From an uncultured Clostridium sp. (GTDB taxonomy: Bacteria; Bacillota; Clostridia; Clostridiales; Clostridiaceae), in NCBI RefSeq assembly GCF_937920395.1, contig NZ_CALEVF010000044.1, positions 1 to 33,988 of the forward strand: DNA of 33,988 nt, read 5' to 3'. This document shows, piece by piece, positions 26,816 through 33,988 of this stretch. Position numbers and translations under genes: made by a program. The notes under the pieces were generated by a model. The model was not told the DNA's origin. It saw nothing but the letters and a program-made list of their open reading frames with translations, and made no database searches. The first letter of the stretch is position 1; the number at the start of each line of letters is the position of its first letter.

Positions 26816-27472
26816 TTAGTTTGGCATATACATTATTTTAAATCCACTAATAACATTATTTGTTACATCTATCCTTACATATATCATTGATTCTAAATTA
26901 TACTGCACTGATTTAAGCGTTGCATCATCCTTATTTACCTTATCAACTGTAGGCTTTCCGTATGCCTTTATTACATCTGAATATGAACTTCCTATCTTAA
27001 TTCCATTAGGAAGCGCTACTTCCATTGTCTTTAGTCTTGAAAATTTATAAACTGATATTCCTGCTATTTTACAGTCAGCTAGTTTCTTGCTTGTAGTCGA
27101 GTCATTAACAGGTGTCGCTGATATAGGCACATATCCCTCTTTATTATAACTTACTGATAAACCATACTGATTAGGCTTTAATTCACCAGTTACTTCATCT
27201 GCCTTCCAATCTTTAATCATTGAAGTATCTGTAGGAAAACTATATTTTTTACCGTTGTATGTAACCCAAAAATCATCAGCTACTTTAAATGAATGAACAG
27301 CTGCATTAGTTGTTTTTGTATCTACTGTTTTTGTATTTTCTGTTTTTGGGACACTCTGTTTCACTTTATCATTATTCGTTACCTTCTCCGATACATTGGT
27401 TCCTCCACCACATGCTGATAAAACTAAAGTTAAGGTGCATGCAAGTGACATAATAAGTATTCCTTTTCTCAT
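26816..27472 (-). CDS. lipoprotein of unknown function
   Basis: A 218-aa protein with a type II signal peptide: MRK, hydrophobic core, then lipobox LSAC near residue 21 followed by GGG. A Thr/Lys-rich linker of about 40 residues leads to a domain of about 150 residues. There the pattern NGIKIGSSYSDVIKAYGKP near 157 recalls small Firmicutes lipoproteins with BamE/SmpA-like helix-beta repeats. AAGGGGGA precedes the ATG. It lies after the terminator of the type VII operon, with the same orientation, so it is probably a separate unit. The function is not known. Confidence 0.75.
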   Translation of the reverse strand: MRKGILIMSLACTLTLVLSACGGGTNVSEKVTNNDKVKQSVPKTENTKTVDTKTTNAAVHSFKVADDFWVTYNGKKYSFPTDTSMIKDWKADEVTGELKPNQYGLSVSYNKEGYVPISATPVNDSTTSKKLADCKIAGISVYKFSRLKTMEVALPNGIKIGSSYSDVIKAYGKPTVDKVNKDDATLKSVQYNLESMIYVRIDVTNNVISGFKIMYMPN

Positions 27473-27612
27473 TTATTTATTCCCCCTTATTTATTTTTTC
27501 TGTTTTTATTATGTTAAAATATTTTATTGTTTTGTCATAAATCTGTCCTATCTTTTTTCTTTTGTTATCTATTGTTTAACTATATATTGTTGTTAATTCC
27601 ATAACTATGTAT

Positions 27613-27669
27613 AAAAAGGAGCTGCTCTATCCAATGATTCTATTAATCATTTTAAGACAGCCCCTTTTT
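27613..27669 (-). terminator. terminator at the end of the type VII operon
   Basis: AAAAAGGAGCTG pairs with CAGCCCCTTTTT (one mismatch), and an inner AATGATT/AATCATT stem fills the loop. On the minus strand it ends in CCTTTTTAT. It lies about 100 bp beyond the EsxA-type gene. Confidence 0.8.
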
Positions 27670-27770
27670 CTTTATGTTAGTGTTTTTAAGTAGCTTTTTT
27701 AATAACAAGCTCTTTTTTTATATACTTTCTACAACTTACTTATTAAACCATTATCATGGTTATTGTGATA

Positions 27771-28061
27771 TTATCCTTTAAGTTGGCTAGCTAAAGATGC
27801 ATCTGTTTCTTCTATAGTCTGAGCAACTCCATTTAATTGTCCAGTTACGTCACTGCAAACTTTTGGGAATTGTTCTAATACTTTACTCATGTCTAAAAAA
27901 GCTTGCAAAAATGAACTTTGTGCTGCACCTTCCCATGAACTTTCAAGACGGTTAACTTCACCTCTTAATGTTGTAATTATGTCTGTTACCTCTCCAGCCT
28001 TTTGTGTAAATTTACTTGCAGATGCTCTAAGTTCCTCTGGTGTAATCATAATTCTTGACAT
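27771..28061 (-). CDS. esxA: WXG100 family protein (EsxA-type type VII substrate)
   Basis: A 96-aa helical-hairpin protein of canonical WXG100 length. The turn motif is SSWEGAAQSSF (W-E-G) near residue 42, flanked by two amphipathic helices, and there is no signal peptide. Such proteins form dimers secreted by the EssC-type ATPase and act as core secreted factors or partners of larger effectors. A textbook AGGAGG lies before the ATG. It is the last gene of the type VII cluster and ends at a terminator about 100 bp on. The classic T7SSb YxxxD/E-type tail is not clear. Confidence 0.92.
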   Translation of the reverse strand: MSRIMITPEELRASASKFTQKAGEVTDIITTLRGEVNRLESSWEGAAQSSFLQAFLDMSKVLEQFPKVCSDVTGQLNGVAQTIEETDASLASQLKG

Positions 28062-28084
28062 ATAAATACCTCCTAAAAATTTTT

Positions 28085-28260
28085 TATTTATATAAACGCT
28101 ATTTTAGCGACTATAATGAATTAATAAATTATAAATCTGATCCTAAGTTTGGTATATCTTATTAAGAATATTGCAATAAGTCTTTGCTTCTGTTAAACAC
28201 TCTTGTAAATTTGCAAAATATTCTTATGAATGTCTATCTTTGCTCTCCAAGTCGCTTAAT
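28085..28260 (-). pseudogene. decayed partial copy of the neighbouring WXG-like gene
   Basis: About 170 bp here match the 3' third and downstream flank of the intact gene at 28549-28848. On the minus strand the copy still reads FANLQECLTEAK identically. An in-frame TAA comes before it and another stop after it, with a frame slip at the tail where the intact gene reads YQDIPNLGSDL. The N-terminal two thirds are gone. It records a former tandem WXG pair. Confidence 0.82.
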
Positions 28261-28269
28261 TTATTTCAA

Positions 28270-28380
28270 TTAAAGTCCAGATCCTGGTCCATGTTCTATA
28301 GTTAAATCAAAATATACTATAATTAAGAAAATAATTATCCATGGTAGTAACTTTAGAAACTTTAGAAACTTTTTTCTCAT
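28270..28380 (-). CDS. 36-residue putative small membrane protein
   Basis: An ATG at 28380 with AAAGG 10 nt upstream opens a 36-codon frame ending TAA at 28270. The product is MRKKFLKFLKLLP, then a hydrophobic stretch WIIIFLIIVYFDL, then TIEHGPGSGL. It has a basic start, one membrane helix and a short polar tail. It lies inside the type VII cluster between the decayed WXG copy and the intact WXG-like gene. It could be a true small membrane subunit, a leftover, or chance in AT-rich DNA. I cannot name a family. Confidence 0.4.
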   Translation of the reverse strand: MRKKFLKFLKLLPWIIIFLIIVYFDLTIEHGPGSGL

Positions 28381-28548
28381 GTATTCACGGCCTTTCTTTA
28401 TGCTTTTTACATTTCGAACGATCTGCCTTCAAATAGCATATCCGATTTGATTTTTTTCTTAAATATTAATTATATAAAGTAGGCTTTTCAAAATTTAATT
28501 TTTTCTATTATATAAATAATATTTTAACGACTATATTAAATCAATAAG

Positions 28549-28848
28549 TTACAAATCTGATCCTAAGTTTGGAATATCTTGATATAGGTCATAATAATTT
28601 GTCTTTGCTTCTGTTAAGCATTCTTGTAAATTTGCAAAAATTCTCATATGCATTTCCATATTTGTGCTCCAATCATCGTTGTATTTTTTAAAATACTTGG
28701 TGCTTGCACCTGAAACCCAACCCGATCCCCTTAAATTTTCCATTATACTATCTAAATTTTTTTTCATTTTCTTAAATTCTTCAAACGATTTATTATAATC
28801 AAGAATAGTTTGCTCTAGCTGATTTAAGTCAATCGTAAGTTTAGCCAT
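28549..28848 (-). CDS. variant WXG100-like protein
   Basis: A 99-aa all-helical protein of WXG100 size and layout. Helix 1 contains LNQLEQTILDYNKSFEEFKKM, the turn is RGSGWVSGASTKYF near residue 42, and helix 2 contains WSTNMEMHMRIFANLQECL. The turn reads W-V-S-G, one residue longer than W-x-G, so standard profiles may score it weakly. There is no signal peptide. GAGGTGGTGAT lies before the ATG, 15 bp after the TPR gene. It is likely a secreted partner protein of this type VII system. A decayed copy of its end lies downstream. Confidence 0.8.
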   Translation of the reverse strand: MAKLTIDLNQLEQTILDYNKSFEEFKKMKKNLDSIMENLRGSGWVSGASTKYFKKYNDDWSTNMEMHMRIFANLQECLTEAKTNYYDLYQDIPNLGSDL

Positions 28849-28863
28849 AAAAAATCACCACCT

Positions 28864-30171
28864 CTATTTAGAACCATGGTTTACTAACATACCAAGTACC
28901 TTACTTTTTGAAGCTGCTATGCTTCTATCTGCCTCAGCTTTATCAATTTCATTTAACTCTTGATAAATTTCTGCTCTTATTAAATAAGCTTCTCCCAAAT
29001 TTTCATCTATTGCAATTAAATAATTTACCATTTCAAGCGCCTTATCATAATTTTTTAATTCTTTGTAACACAATGCTCTATAAATAATTAAATCCAACAT
29101 TCCTGGATTTGAAGAACTAGCGAATCTGAAAGTCTCCAATGCTTCTTTATATGCTTGTTGTGCCTCAGATGTTTTACCTAATTTACTTAAACATAATGAA
29201 TTATAATAAATAGCAGCAAAATAGTATGAGTTTTCTTCACCATTGGCCATTATTTCCTTACAGCAAGCTAATGCCTTATCGATTTTATTAGTGCCAATAT
29301 AAATGTTTATAAGATAAAACCTGGTTTCATCATCGAATATTTCTTCAGCTTTCTTAATATCTTCAAACAAACTAACAGCTTCATCTATTCTTTCTTTTGC
29401 TACCAGAATTTTTGCTTTCTCTAATGCTATATTTCTTTCCTTTGAATCACCATAATTTACTTTAATTAGGTCTAATGCTTCGTCATACTTTTCCTGACCC
29501 TCAAGCAGAAGAATTCTATCAAATACAAATCCATCATCATCTGGGAATAATGCTTGTGCTTTTATCAGAGTTTTTTCTGCCTCTAAATAATTACCTAACT
29601 GAATATTAAGCAATATTTTGTAATGATGTCCCTCGAAAATATCAGGATTATACTCAATCATGTTATCAAGTGTTTGTAGAGCTTCATCATATTTATTGTC
29701 GTTAATATATATCAGAGCCTTTTGCAACTTTGCATCTGCTCTAAACTTATCTCTTAGAATTGCTTTACTATAATTTTTAATTGCTTCTTCTTTATTCCCA
29801 GCTTCTTCTGCTACCCTTGCTAAATTTACGTACAGCTGTGCATCATCATATCCATTATTTACAGCCTTAACATAATATTCTCTACCCATATCATTGTTAC
29901 CTTGTAAAAATTCAACATTACCAAGATGAAAATATGTAATTCCATTTTTCTTATCTATTAAAAGTACCTTATTAAAGGACTCCTTTGCCTTGTCATACAT
30001 ATCAAGCATCAGATAAGCTTCTCCAAGATTATAATATGTATCTATAAACATTTGGTCTTCATTCTCAGCTTTTTTGTACATTTCTATAGCTTTATCATAT
30101 TTTTCAAGTGAAAATAATACTTTTCCTTGTTGATTATACTCCTCAGCAGGCATTATACTTACATTTCCCAT
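28864..30171 (-). CDS. cytosolic TPR-repeat protein of the type VII cluster
   Basis: A 435-aa protein made almost wholly of tetratricopeptide repeats (about eleven units of 34 residues). Examples are AEEYNQQGKVLFSLEKYDKAIEMYKKA at the start, YYNLGEAYLMLDMYDKAKESFNKV near 46, and LIIYRALCYKELKNYDKALEMV near 362. There is no signal peptide or TM, so it is a cytosolic scaffold. GAGGAG precedes the ATG. It lies between the PH-like membrane protein and the WXG-like gene. In this context a chaperone or assembly role for secreted helical substrates is reasonable; that is inference from position. Confidence 0.85.
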   Translation of the reverse strand: MGNVSIMPAEEYNQQGKVLFSLEKYDKAIEMYKKAENEDQMFIDTYYNLGEAYLMLDMYDKAKESFNKVLLIDKKNGITYFHLGNVEFLQGNNDMGREYYVKAVNNGYDDAQLYVNLARVAEEAGNKEEAIKNYSKAILRDKFRADAKLQKALIYINDNKYDEALQTLDNMIEYNPDIFEGHHYKILLNIQLGNYLEAEKTLIKAQALFPDDDGFVFDRILLLEGQEKYDEALDLIKVNYGDSKERNIALEKAKILVAKERIDEAVSLFEDIKKAEEIFDDETRFYLINIYIGTNKIDKALACCKEIMANGEENSYYFAAIYYNSLCLSKLGKTSEAQQAYKEALETFRFASSSNPGMLDLIIYRALCYKELKNYDKALEMVNYLIAIDENLGEAYLIRAEIYQELNEIDKAEADRSIAASKSKVLGMLVNHGSK

Positions 30172-30209
30172 TTATCTTCTCCTCACAACTACATATTTAT
30201 TTCTAAATC

Positions 30210-30992
30210 TTATTTGCATTTTTTTTTATTGTTTTCAATTTTTGTAGAAATAAATGAAATTACCTCATCCATATTCTTATAGTAATTAGGTATTTTCAAT
30301 TCATTTTCGGTCCTAAAGTATTCAACCTTATTGGACCCCTCGGTACATTTTTTTACGTCAATGTTACCATATATGACTAATTTTTTTGAATTTGCTTCTG
30401 CATATGAAACCTTATCTATGTAGTAAATTCTCCTCTCAACACCAGTAAAAATATAAGCAGATTGCGCCTTATTATACGTACAAATATTATCTTTAATTTC
30501 AATAAAATTTGTTTTGTACTTAGCTTTTTTTGCATTGTAAGTAAAAAGATATGGTATAATAAGAAATACAACTAATATAGTTCCAATAGCCTCCAATGTT
30601 ACACCAATTGATGTATTACTTTTAGTAGTTACAAGTCTCAACAGTAGAAGTATTGTCGGTATAGGAATAATATATAGCATATATTTATTGTTTTTATGGA
30701 ATTTATCACTATCAAATTCATACCTTACCATTCCAAGTTTCTGTTGATATTTTTTTCCATCATGACTGCTAATTAAATCCTTTATTTTCTCCATGGTCTC
30801 ATCTAAATTAATTTTATTATTCCAAAACTCAGTAAGCACAAGTTCCAATTGTTCAATTACAAAACCATCATATTTATAGTCAATACCTTCAACTACACAC
30901 CCAATTATATTATCTAGATAATCTTCATATCCAGTGTCTCCTTTATTAGATAGTTGTTTTTTTATTTCGTGAAGTATTTCAGATATTTTCAT
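30210..30992 (-). CDS. two-TM membrane protein with PH-like C-terminal domain
   Basis: A 260-aa protein. A cytosolic helical region covers residues of about 1-98 (KISEILHEIKKQL; LELVLTEFWNNKINLDETMEKI). Two TMs follow at about 103-122 and 130-150. The C-terminal domain of about 100 residues is beta-rich (NFIEIKDNICTY; RRIYYIDKVSYAEANSKKLVIYGNI) and ends in a helix, which resembles bacterial PH-like domains. I do not recognise a named family. AGGAGG lies before the ATG. It sits directly after the LXG-like effector gene. It could be an immunity protein for that effector or a fixed part of the machine. Confidence 0.72.
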   Translation of the reverse strand: MKISEILHEIKKQLSNKGDTGYEDYLDNIIGCVVEGIDYKYDGFVIEQLELVLTEFWNNKINLDETMEKIKDLISSHDGKKYQQKLGMVRYEFDSDKFHKNNKYMLYIIPIPTILLLLRLVTTKSNTSIGVTLEAIGTILVVFLIIPYLFTYNAKKAKYKTNFIEIKDNICTYNKAQSAYIFTGVERRIYYIDKVSYAEANSKKLVIYGNIDVKKCTEGSNKVEYFRTENELKIPNYYKNMDEVISFISTKIENNKKKCK

Positions 30993-31032
30993 AGTAGCCT
31001 CCTTATATCGTATTACTTTACATTTAATTTTA

Positions 31033-32214
31033 TTAATATGAAAACTCTAATTGCTCCGGCCCAATTATTGGCTCCAGCAATCTATTAGCAATTTTCTTTC
31101 CTGCATTATACTTAGGATATAAAGTATAATTTTTTAGTTGTTTATAGTATCTAACTGGTTTTAAGACCGTATTAATAACTTTTCTTGTTTGGAAATAATG
31201 TTGCGTGTTATTCTTCAATATACTCTGAATTGGTTTTAATATTCGCGTTGTATTCTTTCTTGTAAATTTGCTGTTTACAGAAGTATAGGATTTTTGGACA
31301 AAGTGTTTGATCCCCGCAATTCGGCCATTGTTTTTAGCATATTTCGTAGCTAAATTGACATTTTTAAGTTCAGTTCTAAATGATTTTACTAAACTACGCA
31401 TTCCATAAACAAAATCAGCAGCGCTTGCAGCTACATATACACCTTTAAGACCCGTTTCAAAAAAATGATTGTTAATATTTAATCTCTGATCAATTGCTTT
31501 ACCACCAGATGCAAACATTTCAAAACCACCTTTTCCAGATAGTCTTTCTGCTTCTAATCTATTACTTCCTTTTTGAGAAGCTTTTATATCATAATGCACT
31601 GAAGCAACCGTATCTATTGCTAACAAAGCTAGCGATAATATACCAAAAAAGAACATTGCACCAGTTCCTAATGTAAATATTGTAACTGCCGCCGCTACTA
31701 CTGCCAACGCAACGGTTCCTACAGCTTTTATTATATATTTGCCACCACTATTATACCAATCCTTAATTCCATCTTTAACTCCTCTTACGCCCTTTTGGCT
31801 CAATCCATTTCCGCCTAATATAGCCGCTGATAATATAGAAATTCCACCATTCTTTACTTTGTCCAACCAAACCGCAGTATTACTAATATTAATGCCATAT
31901 TTTCCTTCAAATTTTTCTGTTATTGAAGTTATACGGCTAGCAACTCGCTTATCCGACAGTTTAGCCTTCTCAGAAAATTCACTCATTTTTGTACCAAATA
32001 ATTTAAGTTTATCAATTTTAGATTGATATTGTATATTCTTTTTATTTATACAATCATTAGCATATCGAAGGTTGTTACGCGATGTAGGTATTAATTTAAG
32101 TTCATTAACTGTACATACAAAATTTTCTTTTTTACTTTCAAATGCATCTGCTAATCTAGTAGCAACTGTAGTAATATCACTAATTGCTCCATAATCAATA
32201 ACCATTACACTCAT
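31033..32214 (-). CDS. LXG-effector-like type VII protein with hydrophobic core
   Basis: A 393-aa protein. The N-terminal region of about 115 residues is helical and reads like the N-terminal targeting domain of LXG or similar type VII effectors (IDYGAISDITTVATRLADAF; KLFGTKMSEFSEKAKLSDKRVASRI). It is followed by a strongly hydrophobic stretch at about 160-205 (GTVALAVVAAAVTIF and FGILSLALLAIDTVAS), as in LXG toxins that insert into membranes. The C-terminal 190 residues are basic (YTSVNSKFTRKNTTRILKP) with no toxin motif that I recognise. There is no signal peptide. Neighbours are the coiled-coil and WXG genes upstream, typical LXG partners. The effector role is inference. Confidence 0.62.
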   Translation of the reverse strand: MSVMVIDYGAISDITTVATRLADAFESKKENFVCTVNELKLIPTSRNNLRYANDCINKKNIQYQSKIDKLKLFGTKMSEFSEKAKLSDKRVASRITSITEKFEGKYGINISNTAVWLDKVKNGGISILSAAILGGNGLSQKGVRGVKDGIKDWYNSGGKYIIKAVGTVALAVVAAAVTIFTLGTGAMFFFGILSLALLAIDTVASVHYDIKASQKGSNRLEAERLSGKGGFEMFASGGKAIDQRLNINNHFFETGLKGVYVAASAADFVYGMRSLVKSFRTELKNVNLATKYAKNNGRIAGIKHFVQKSYTSVNSKFTRKNTTRILKPIQSILKNNTQHYFQTRKVINTVLKPVRYYKQLKNYTLYPKYNAGKKIANRLLEPIIGPEQLEFSY

Positions 32215-32260
32215 TATATCCCTCCCTATATTTGCAAATATTACACCTATTACTTGATTG

Positions 32261-32668
32261 TTAAAATCTAGCTTTTAAAGCCTTTACGGTTGCATCAGCA
32301 GTTGCCTTTAAAGCATCTACCACTTGTCCAGTTCCTTCTCCAACATTTTTTTCTATCTGAGCAATTTCTCTTTGAACATTAGCTTCAGCTTTAGCGATAC
32401 TAGCTTTTATGGACGCTATCCTAGCAGCTTCCTCTTGTTCAATTTCCCTTTGGACAGCTTCAATCTCATTTTGAATATTATTCTGAGCACTTAAGATATT
32501 ACTATCACTCTCAAGTGATCCTTCCTTTAAGTTAGCTATTTTTTCAATTGTATTTCCTAAGTTATCACTTTTAACATTACTTTTAAAACATTCGTGTAAC
32601 CTGTTCGTTTCACCATTACTATTTTCGATCAAAAAACAATCATTTACCAAAGACCTTTTATACCTCAT
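32261..32668 (-). CDS. coiled-coil partner protein lacking a standard start near its ribosome site
   Basis: A protein of 135 aa from the ATG at 32668. Residues of about 60-120 are heptad-rich (NNIQNEIEAVQREIEQEEAARIAS...EANVQREIAQIEKNV), like the small helical LXG-associated chaperones (DUF5082/DUF5344 style). AGGAGGAG lies at 32706-32713, but the ATG is about 38 nt beyond it. The frame is open back to that site, and the codons at proper distance are ATT (32701) and ATA. Translation from ATT would add 11 residues, IIDKNQIKSDL. It lies between the WXG-tail protein and the LXG-like gene. The real N terminus is uncertain. Confidence 0.7.
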   Translation of the reverse strand: MRYKRSLVNDCFLIENSNGETNRLHECFKSNVKSDNLGNTIEKIANLKEGSLESDSNILSAQNNIQNEIEAVQREIEQEEAARIASIKASIAKAEANVQREIAQIEKNVGEGTGQVVDALKATADATVKALKARF

Positions 32669-32757
32669 TAAATCGCTTTTAATTTGGTTCTTATCTATAA
32701 TACTCTCCTCCTACTATTAACATTAAACTGCTAACTTTAAAATGCATCTCCGCCACC

Positions 32758-33198
32758 CTAATGCAGATTATTGTTGCCACTATTAAACTGATTATTGCCG
32801 CTCTCCATAAATGGATTAGTACTACTGCCATTAAAATGATTATTGTTACCTCCTAAAATAGGAGGAGTATATGGTTTTTTAGGAGCTCCTGCAGATGCCT
32901 TAAATTGAGCAGTTAGCTGTGCATCCCAATCCAAATAACCTTGCAAGCAATCTTCTAGTTCATTCTTTATTGTATATAGATTATCTTCTTCATCCTTTAG
33001 CTTAGTTTTAAGTTCAGTGTACTGCGTTTCAAAAGAATCCTTGCCTTCACCTTTCCAATCAAATAATAATTTTTCAGTTGAATCAAATACTCTTTCTCTA
33101 GCAGATCTGTAAGTTGTTACAGCATTTCCAAACCTACTAATAGCTTCCTTAAAGTTTTTTGTATCTATTTTTGTTACACTACCTGTACCAGATGCCAT
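32758..33198 (-). CDS. WXG100-type protein with Asn-rich C-terminal tail
   Basis: A 146-aa protein. The first about 105 residues form a WXG100 hairpin: helix 1 KNFKEAISRFGNAVTTYRSARERV, turn FDWKGEGKDSF (W-K-G) near residue 47, then a long second helix. The tail of about 40 residues is Pro/Asn/Gly-rich (KKPYTPPILGGNNN; NPFMESGNNQFNSGNNN), low complexity and unlike canonical 100-residue members. AGGAGG precedes the ATG and overlaps the stop region of the EssC-type gene, so the two are coupled. It is probably secreted, or a docking subunit next to the ATPase. Confidence 0.85.
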   Translation of the reverse strand: MASGTGSVTKIDTKNFKEAISRFGNAVTTYRSARERVFDSTEKLLFDWKGEGKDSFETQYTELKTKLKDEEDNLYTIKNELEDCLQGYLDWDAQLTAQFKASAGAPKKPYTPPILGGNNNHFNGSSTNPFMESGNNQFNSGNNNLH

Positions 33199-33209
33199 TT
33201 ATTAACCTC

Positions 33210-33988
33210 CTACTCGTTAAGTATTGTTTTGATTTTTTCAATTTCGCCTCCAAAACATAAATATCCATCACCTAGTTTTATTGGCTTGCTAAATTCTCTC
33301 TCTTGTTTTAATGATATATCTATAAACTTTAGATTAGCTATATCATCAAATAAGATTACCTTCTTATTTTCTTTTATTTGTTTTACAATTTCCGGTGTAC
33401 CATATACTACTGCTGCGTTATCAAGATTTGTAAATATAACGGCAATTTTTAAGTTCTTTAACTGTTTTGTAATTTTTGAAAACTTGTCATAAAGCTCTTT
33501 ATCTTTCACTGTTTCCTCAATAAAGCTAGAATTCTCTATAACTAGCAGAATTAATGGATATTCTTTAAGAAGTTCACTCTCAGATTTTGTACCTCTTCGC
33601 TCTATTAAATCACTTTGTCTATTTTCGAGTTTTTCTATAATGTTATCAATCATACCTGCTATGTCTGCAGTGTCAATTGTATATTGTTTAACGTAACCAA
33701 AGTCCTTAACACTCTCAAGTTGACGCTTCATGCTATCGAAAACATATGCTTCTGTCAAATTATTGAAAATGGTTTTATTTATAGTTGTCATAATGTGTTT
33801 AATAAAGTTTGTTTTACCACTCTTTTCTCTTCCCATAATAGCAAGCATCCCTATTGTTAATAAGTTTATGTGATTAAATGTTACTGTTGAATAATCAATA
33901 CCAATAGGAATTTCGTATGGGCTGGCAAATTGAACTCTATTATTTGCAAATACCTCACTACCCTTAAGTATTTCTGGTACCTCAGGAA
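33210..33988 (-). CDS. essC: EssC/YukBA-type type VII secretion ATPase, C-terminal part (cut by window edge)
   Basis: The open frame runs from the right edge (first full codon at 33986) to a stop at 33210, about 258 residues. It begins PEVPEILKGSEVF, continues SPYEIPIGIDYSTVTFNHINLLTIGM, and has the P-loop GREKSGKTNF. This is the layout of the last FtsK/SpoIIIE-like ATPase domain of EssC, where IPIGID precedes the nucleotide site. LLVIENSSF fits the Walker B strand, though without a clear DE pair. The ATG at 33848 is internal, not the start. The final domain is the one that binds WXG substrates in related systems. N-terminal FHA domains, if present, lie outside. Confidence 0.8.
   Translation of the reverse strand, partial: PEVPEILKGSEVFANNRVQFASPYEIPIGIDYSTVTFNHINLLTIGMLAIMGREKSGKTNFIKHIMTTINKTIFNNLTEAYVFDSMKRQLESVKDFGYVKQYTIDTADIAGMIDNIIEKLENRQSDLIERRGTKSESELLKEYPLILLVIENSSFIEETVKDKELYDKFSKITKQLKNLKIAVIFTNLDNAAVVYGTPEIVKQIKENKKVILFDDIANLKFIDISLKQEREFSKPIKLGDGYLCFGGEIEKIKTILNE

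Noticed and set aside
33210..33848. A complete stand-alone 212-residue ATPase beginning at the ATG at 33848
   Set aside because: The frame stays open to the window edge and the upstream residues (EIPIGID and following) match the lead-in to the last EssC ATPase domain, so it is a partial larger protein.

Overview
The window looks like chromosomal DNA of a spore-forming, low-GC Clostridium (sensu stricto type). The base composition is strongly AT-rich, ribosome binding sites are mostly strong AGGAGG types, and hairpin terminators are abundant. It carries an uninterrupted late-sporulation sigma factor gene (sigK) with a pro-sequence. Protein styles (CorA, CAX exchanger, GGDEF-EAL, VanW/YoaR, YqeY) are clostridial. 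Species cannot be fixed from the sequence alone.

Left part (1-7.2 kb) is housekeeping and ion handling: cutC and corA (divergent), a YjcQ-like small winged-helix protein, a small acidic unknown, a Ca2+/H+ exchanger, a membrane GGDEF-EAL protein whose sensor domain is nearly absent, a CoA-binding protein and an MBL-fold hydrolase. Next (7.3-12.2 kb) is a xylo-oligosaccharide block on the minus strand: an intact GH3 glycosidase followed by a GH43 beta-xylosidase broken by an internal deletion and frame change. It is separated from a divergent aldo/keto reductase by a region with a promoter, a cre-like site and a large hairpin. At 12.2-17.1 kb an OmpR-type response regulator and histidine kinase precede a VanW/YoaR-type envelope protein and a TolB-like propeller protein, plausibly a cell-wall stress module. 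At 17.1-19.6 kb lie an HTH coiled-coil protein, YqeY, a degenerate serine-recombinase domain, and sigK.

The right part (19.7-34 kb) is the most unusual. A transmembrane Ser/Thr kinase with an extracytoplasmic TPR domain is followed after 12 bp by a small membrane protein. The cytosolic tail of that protein carries three 7-residue repeats built on TTLL(D/N). A large secreted, membrane-anchored Ig-repeat protein (1431 aa, with a 570-bp tandem duplication) is transcribed divergently. Then, on the minus strand from the right edge inward, comes a type VII (WXG100/ESX, Firmicutes T7SSb-like) secretion locus: the C-terminal end of an EssC-type ATPase (cut by the window edge), a WXG protein with an Asn-rich tail, a coiled-coil protein lacking a normal start codon, an LXG-effector-like protein with a hydrophobic core, a membrane protein, a cytosolic TPR protein, a variant WXG protein, a decayed WXG copy with a 36-codon membrane ORF beside it, and a canonical EsxA that ends at a terminator.

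My working model is that the kinase phosphorylates the threonines of the TTLL tail and that the phospho-tail docks onto FHA domains. Firmicutes EssC proteins normally carry FHA domains at the N terminus, which here would lie beyond the right edge. That is inference; the gene content and motifs are seen directly.
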